DNA of 11,540 bases from Candidatus Omnitrophota bacterium (lineage in GTDB: Bacteria; Omnitrophota; Gorgyraeia; Gygaellales; Profunditerraquicolaceae). The notes beneath the pieces are model-generated. The model was not told the origin of the DNA and did no database searches. It saw only the letters and a list, made by a program, of their open reading frames with translations. The translations under genes and the position numbers were made by a program. This document shows, piece by piece, positions 10,314 to 11,540 of the stretch. Location: positions 1 to 11,540 of the forward strand of contig JASEHM010000009.1 of the NCBI GenBank assembly GCA_030018895.1. Direction: 5' to 3'. How positions within the stretch are numbered: position 1 is the first letter of the stretch; every line of letters starts with the position of its first letter.

Positions 10314-11243
10314 TTATTCTTGCCGTTTATCCTTTACATAATTACTTTTCTGCAGAGACTTAGCGATTTTTTTTAATTCCGCGCCGATTTCTCCGATCTG
10401 GGCAACATGTTTAATTTCCCGAAATTCATTTGAGACTATGCCTATGGATATAGATAAAAACGGTATTTTTTGTTCTTTCCCATCGCGGCCCTTAACAATA
10501 ATACCTCCTTTTCTCCTGTCTTCTTCATTATAAAACAAGGGAGAGGTATTATCAAAATCATCAATTATTTTCTGGCAAAGGTTATCCGCTGTATTCATGC
10601 TTGTCACAATTACAAAATCATCTCCTCCGATATGCCCGATAAAATTATCCTCACTCGAATAAGTTTGGGTTGCGCGTATTAAAATCCTGGCTGTCTCCTT
10701 TATTACATTATCCCCGCGCTCAAAACCATACTTATCATTATAAGCCTTAAACTTATCTAAATCCACGTAACAGACAGCAAATAAAGACTTGTTTTCAATC
10801 CTGCGGGTAAGCTCATTTAATATAGAAACATTTCCGGGCAGCCGCGTTAAAGGATTTGCCTCAAGGTCCCTTTCTGTGCGCCTTAGGACCATACGTATAC
10901 GCGCAAGGAGCTCCTTTGGTTCAAATGGCTTTACTACATAATCGTCAGCGCCGGCATCAATGCCGCCAACTTTGTCGCTGGTATCTCCTTTACCGGTAAC
11001 CATAATTATCGGCAGGTGGCTTAAAAGCAGGTCTTTTTTTACCAGCCGGCATACCTGACGTCCGTCTATTTTAGGCATCTTGTAATCCAATAATACAAGA
11101 TTTAGTGGCTTGGCATTGATAATCTTTAAAGCCTCTTCTCCGTCCCCTGCCTCAAATAATTCATAATTTTCTTCTGCTAAGGTAAGCTTCAATACATCCC
11201 GGATATCCGGGTCATCATCAACGATCAATATTTTAATAGACAT
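10314..11243 (-). CDS. Receiver-GGDEF response regulator (PleD-like, GGDDF)
   Basis: A 309-residue cytoplasmic protein. The receiver domain (1-122) has the acidic cluster D9-D11, phospho-acceptor D53 (LLDYKMP), T83 and K105 (KPF). A GGDEF-type domain (about 131-295) follows, with NPLTRLPGN at its start, CYVDLDKFKAYNDKYG (158-173) and the signature HIGGDDF (204-210). The canonical GG[D/E]EF has become GGDDF, and there is no RxxD inhibitory site just before it. The domain may therefore be a weak or inactive cyclase, or a c-di-GMP/nucleotide sensor (inference). Phosphorylation from an unknown kinase would be the input. It is the only regulator in the window and precedes the pilus genes on the same strand. 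The ATG at 11243 follows GAGGTAA with good spacing. Confidence 0.9.
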   Translation of the reverse strand: MSIKILIVDDDPDIRDVLKLTLAEENYELFEAGDGEEALKIINAKPLNLVLLDYKMPKIDGRQVCRLVKKDLLLSHLPIIMVTGKGDTSDKVGGIDAGADDYVVKPFEPKELLARIRMVLRRTERDLEANPLTRLPGNVSILNELTRRIENKSLFAVCYVDLDKFKAYNDKYGFERGDNVIKETARILIRATQTYSSEDNFIGHIGGDDFVIVTSMNTADNLCQKIIDDFDNTSPLFYNEEDRRKGGIIVKGRDGKEQKIPFLSISIGIVSNEFREIKHVAQIGEIGAELKKIAKSLQKSNYVKDKRQE

Positions 11244-11269
11244 AAATTACCTCAGATTAAATGTTACCG

Positions 11270-11347
11270 GTTAATGTCAAATAACAAAGCACAAAACATA
11301 AATACCAAATGACAAAACGTTTGTTTTGATATTTGACATTTGAACTT
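11270..11347. repeat. AT-rich dispersed repeat, copy 2, with adjoining inverted repeat
   Basis: Bases 11270-11318 match 2191-2243 in the same orientation (gttaatgtcaaataacaaag ... accaaatgacaaaac). Immediately after, GTTTTGATATTT pairs with the preceding AAATGACAAAAC with two mismatches around a GTTT centre, so this copy ends in a hairpin. It lies 27 bp upstream of the response-regulator gene. A TTGACA on the minus strand falls inside it (11275-11280), but no matching -10 box at proper spacing is present. Confidence 0.5.
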
Positions 11348-11359
11348 TGAATTTATTTT

Positions 11360-11540
11360 GGGTCATTCGTAAATAACTTGATAGTATTTATGTAACCCTT
11401 TGATAATCATAGAGAAATAAAAAAACATTGTTTACCAATGTCATCTATGAAAAAAATGTCATTCCCCGCCCCAGCAGGAAATGTTATTCCCGCCCCGTGT
11501 CATTCCCACCCCCGTTTTCACGGGGGTAAACTCCAGCGGG
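11360..11540. mobile_element. Diverged copy of the 267-bp element, cut by the window edge
   Basis: Read on the plus strand it parallels the reverse complement of 5983-6249. The end is ggtcattcgtaaataa against ggttctttcgtaataa, then agagaaataaaaaaacattg and tttaccaatgtcat against agaggaaatagaaaaacatc and gtttaccaatatcat. A 'tgtcattccc' hairpin zone follows (11457-11525; cccccgtTTTCacggggg). Many substitutions separate the two, so this is an old relative, and its far end is outside the window. No gene is seen here. Confidence 0.5.

Noticed and set aside
11254..11280. Possible promoter (TTGACA at 11275-11280 and TAATCT at 11254-11259) for the response regulator
   Set aside because: The spacer is only 15 nt, the -10 box is poor, and the TTGACA is part of a dispersed repeat that also occurs elsewhere in the window.

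Overview
The window is an AT-rich bacterial segment in which every convincing gene lies on the minus strand, so transcription runs from high to low coordinates. It holds most of a Tad/Flp-type (type IVb) pilus locus, broken up by short non-autonomous inverted-repeat elements. The pilins carry a lysine-rich leader ending in G|QSTxEY followed by a shared MQxYIKRxxQGK block. I associate that pilin style, together with the crowd of 'tgtcattcccgc' palindromes, with Omnitrophota-like (former OP3) genomes. This assignment is from memory of the families, not from a search.

In transcription order: (1) 11243-10314, a receiver-GGDEF response regulator with a degenerate GGDDF signature; (2) 10040-9117, a lipoprotein of the SurA/PrsA parvulin-foldase type; (3) a short gap with 13 copies of a heptamer; (4) 8891-7959, CpaB/RcpC (SAF domain); (5) 7954-6302, a CpaC/RcpA secretin that ends in a TonB C-terminal domain; (6) 5958-3799, a single polypeptide joining a CpaE/TadZ (MinD/ParA-like) ATPase to a CpaF/TadA motor ATPase; (7) 3712-2552, a DDE-transposase-like ORF whose first 22 codons lie inside an inserted element; (8) 2522-93, seven small class-III-leader/Flp-like pilins or pseudopilins.

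The logic is an envelope-spanning pilus machine: CpaB and the secretin form the outer-membrane gate, the fused TadZ-TadA protein localises and powers assembly, and the tandem pilins are the substrates. The lipoprotein foldase and the c-di-GMP-type regulator are plausible helpers. The platform proteins TadB/TadC and a prepilin peptidase are not in the window. Where TadB/TadC would normally follow CpaF there is instead an inserted element and the transposase-like ORF.

The non-coding DNA is rich in structure. There are two near-identical 140-bp elements with ends TA-ACAGTTCAGC...GCTGAACTGT-TA, plus a third end at the left window edge. A 267-bp element has 14-bp GGTTCTTTCGTAAT ends, and a diverged relative starts at the right edge. 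A 199-bp element with TGTCCAAATTAG ends carries nested palindromes. There is also an AT-rich repeat pair, a heptamer array, and a perfect 13-bp hairpin inside cpaB. The strongest new leads are the secretin-TonB fusion, the TadZ-TadA fusion, the seven-member pilin array, and the capture of an element as the 5' end of a gene.
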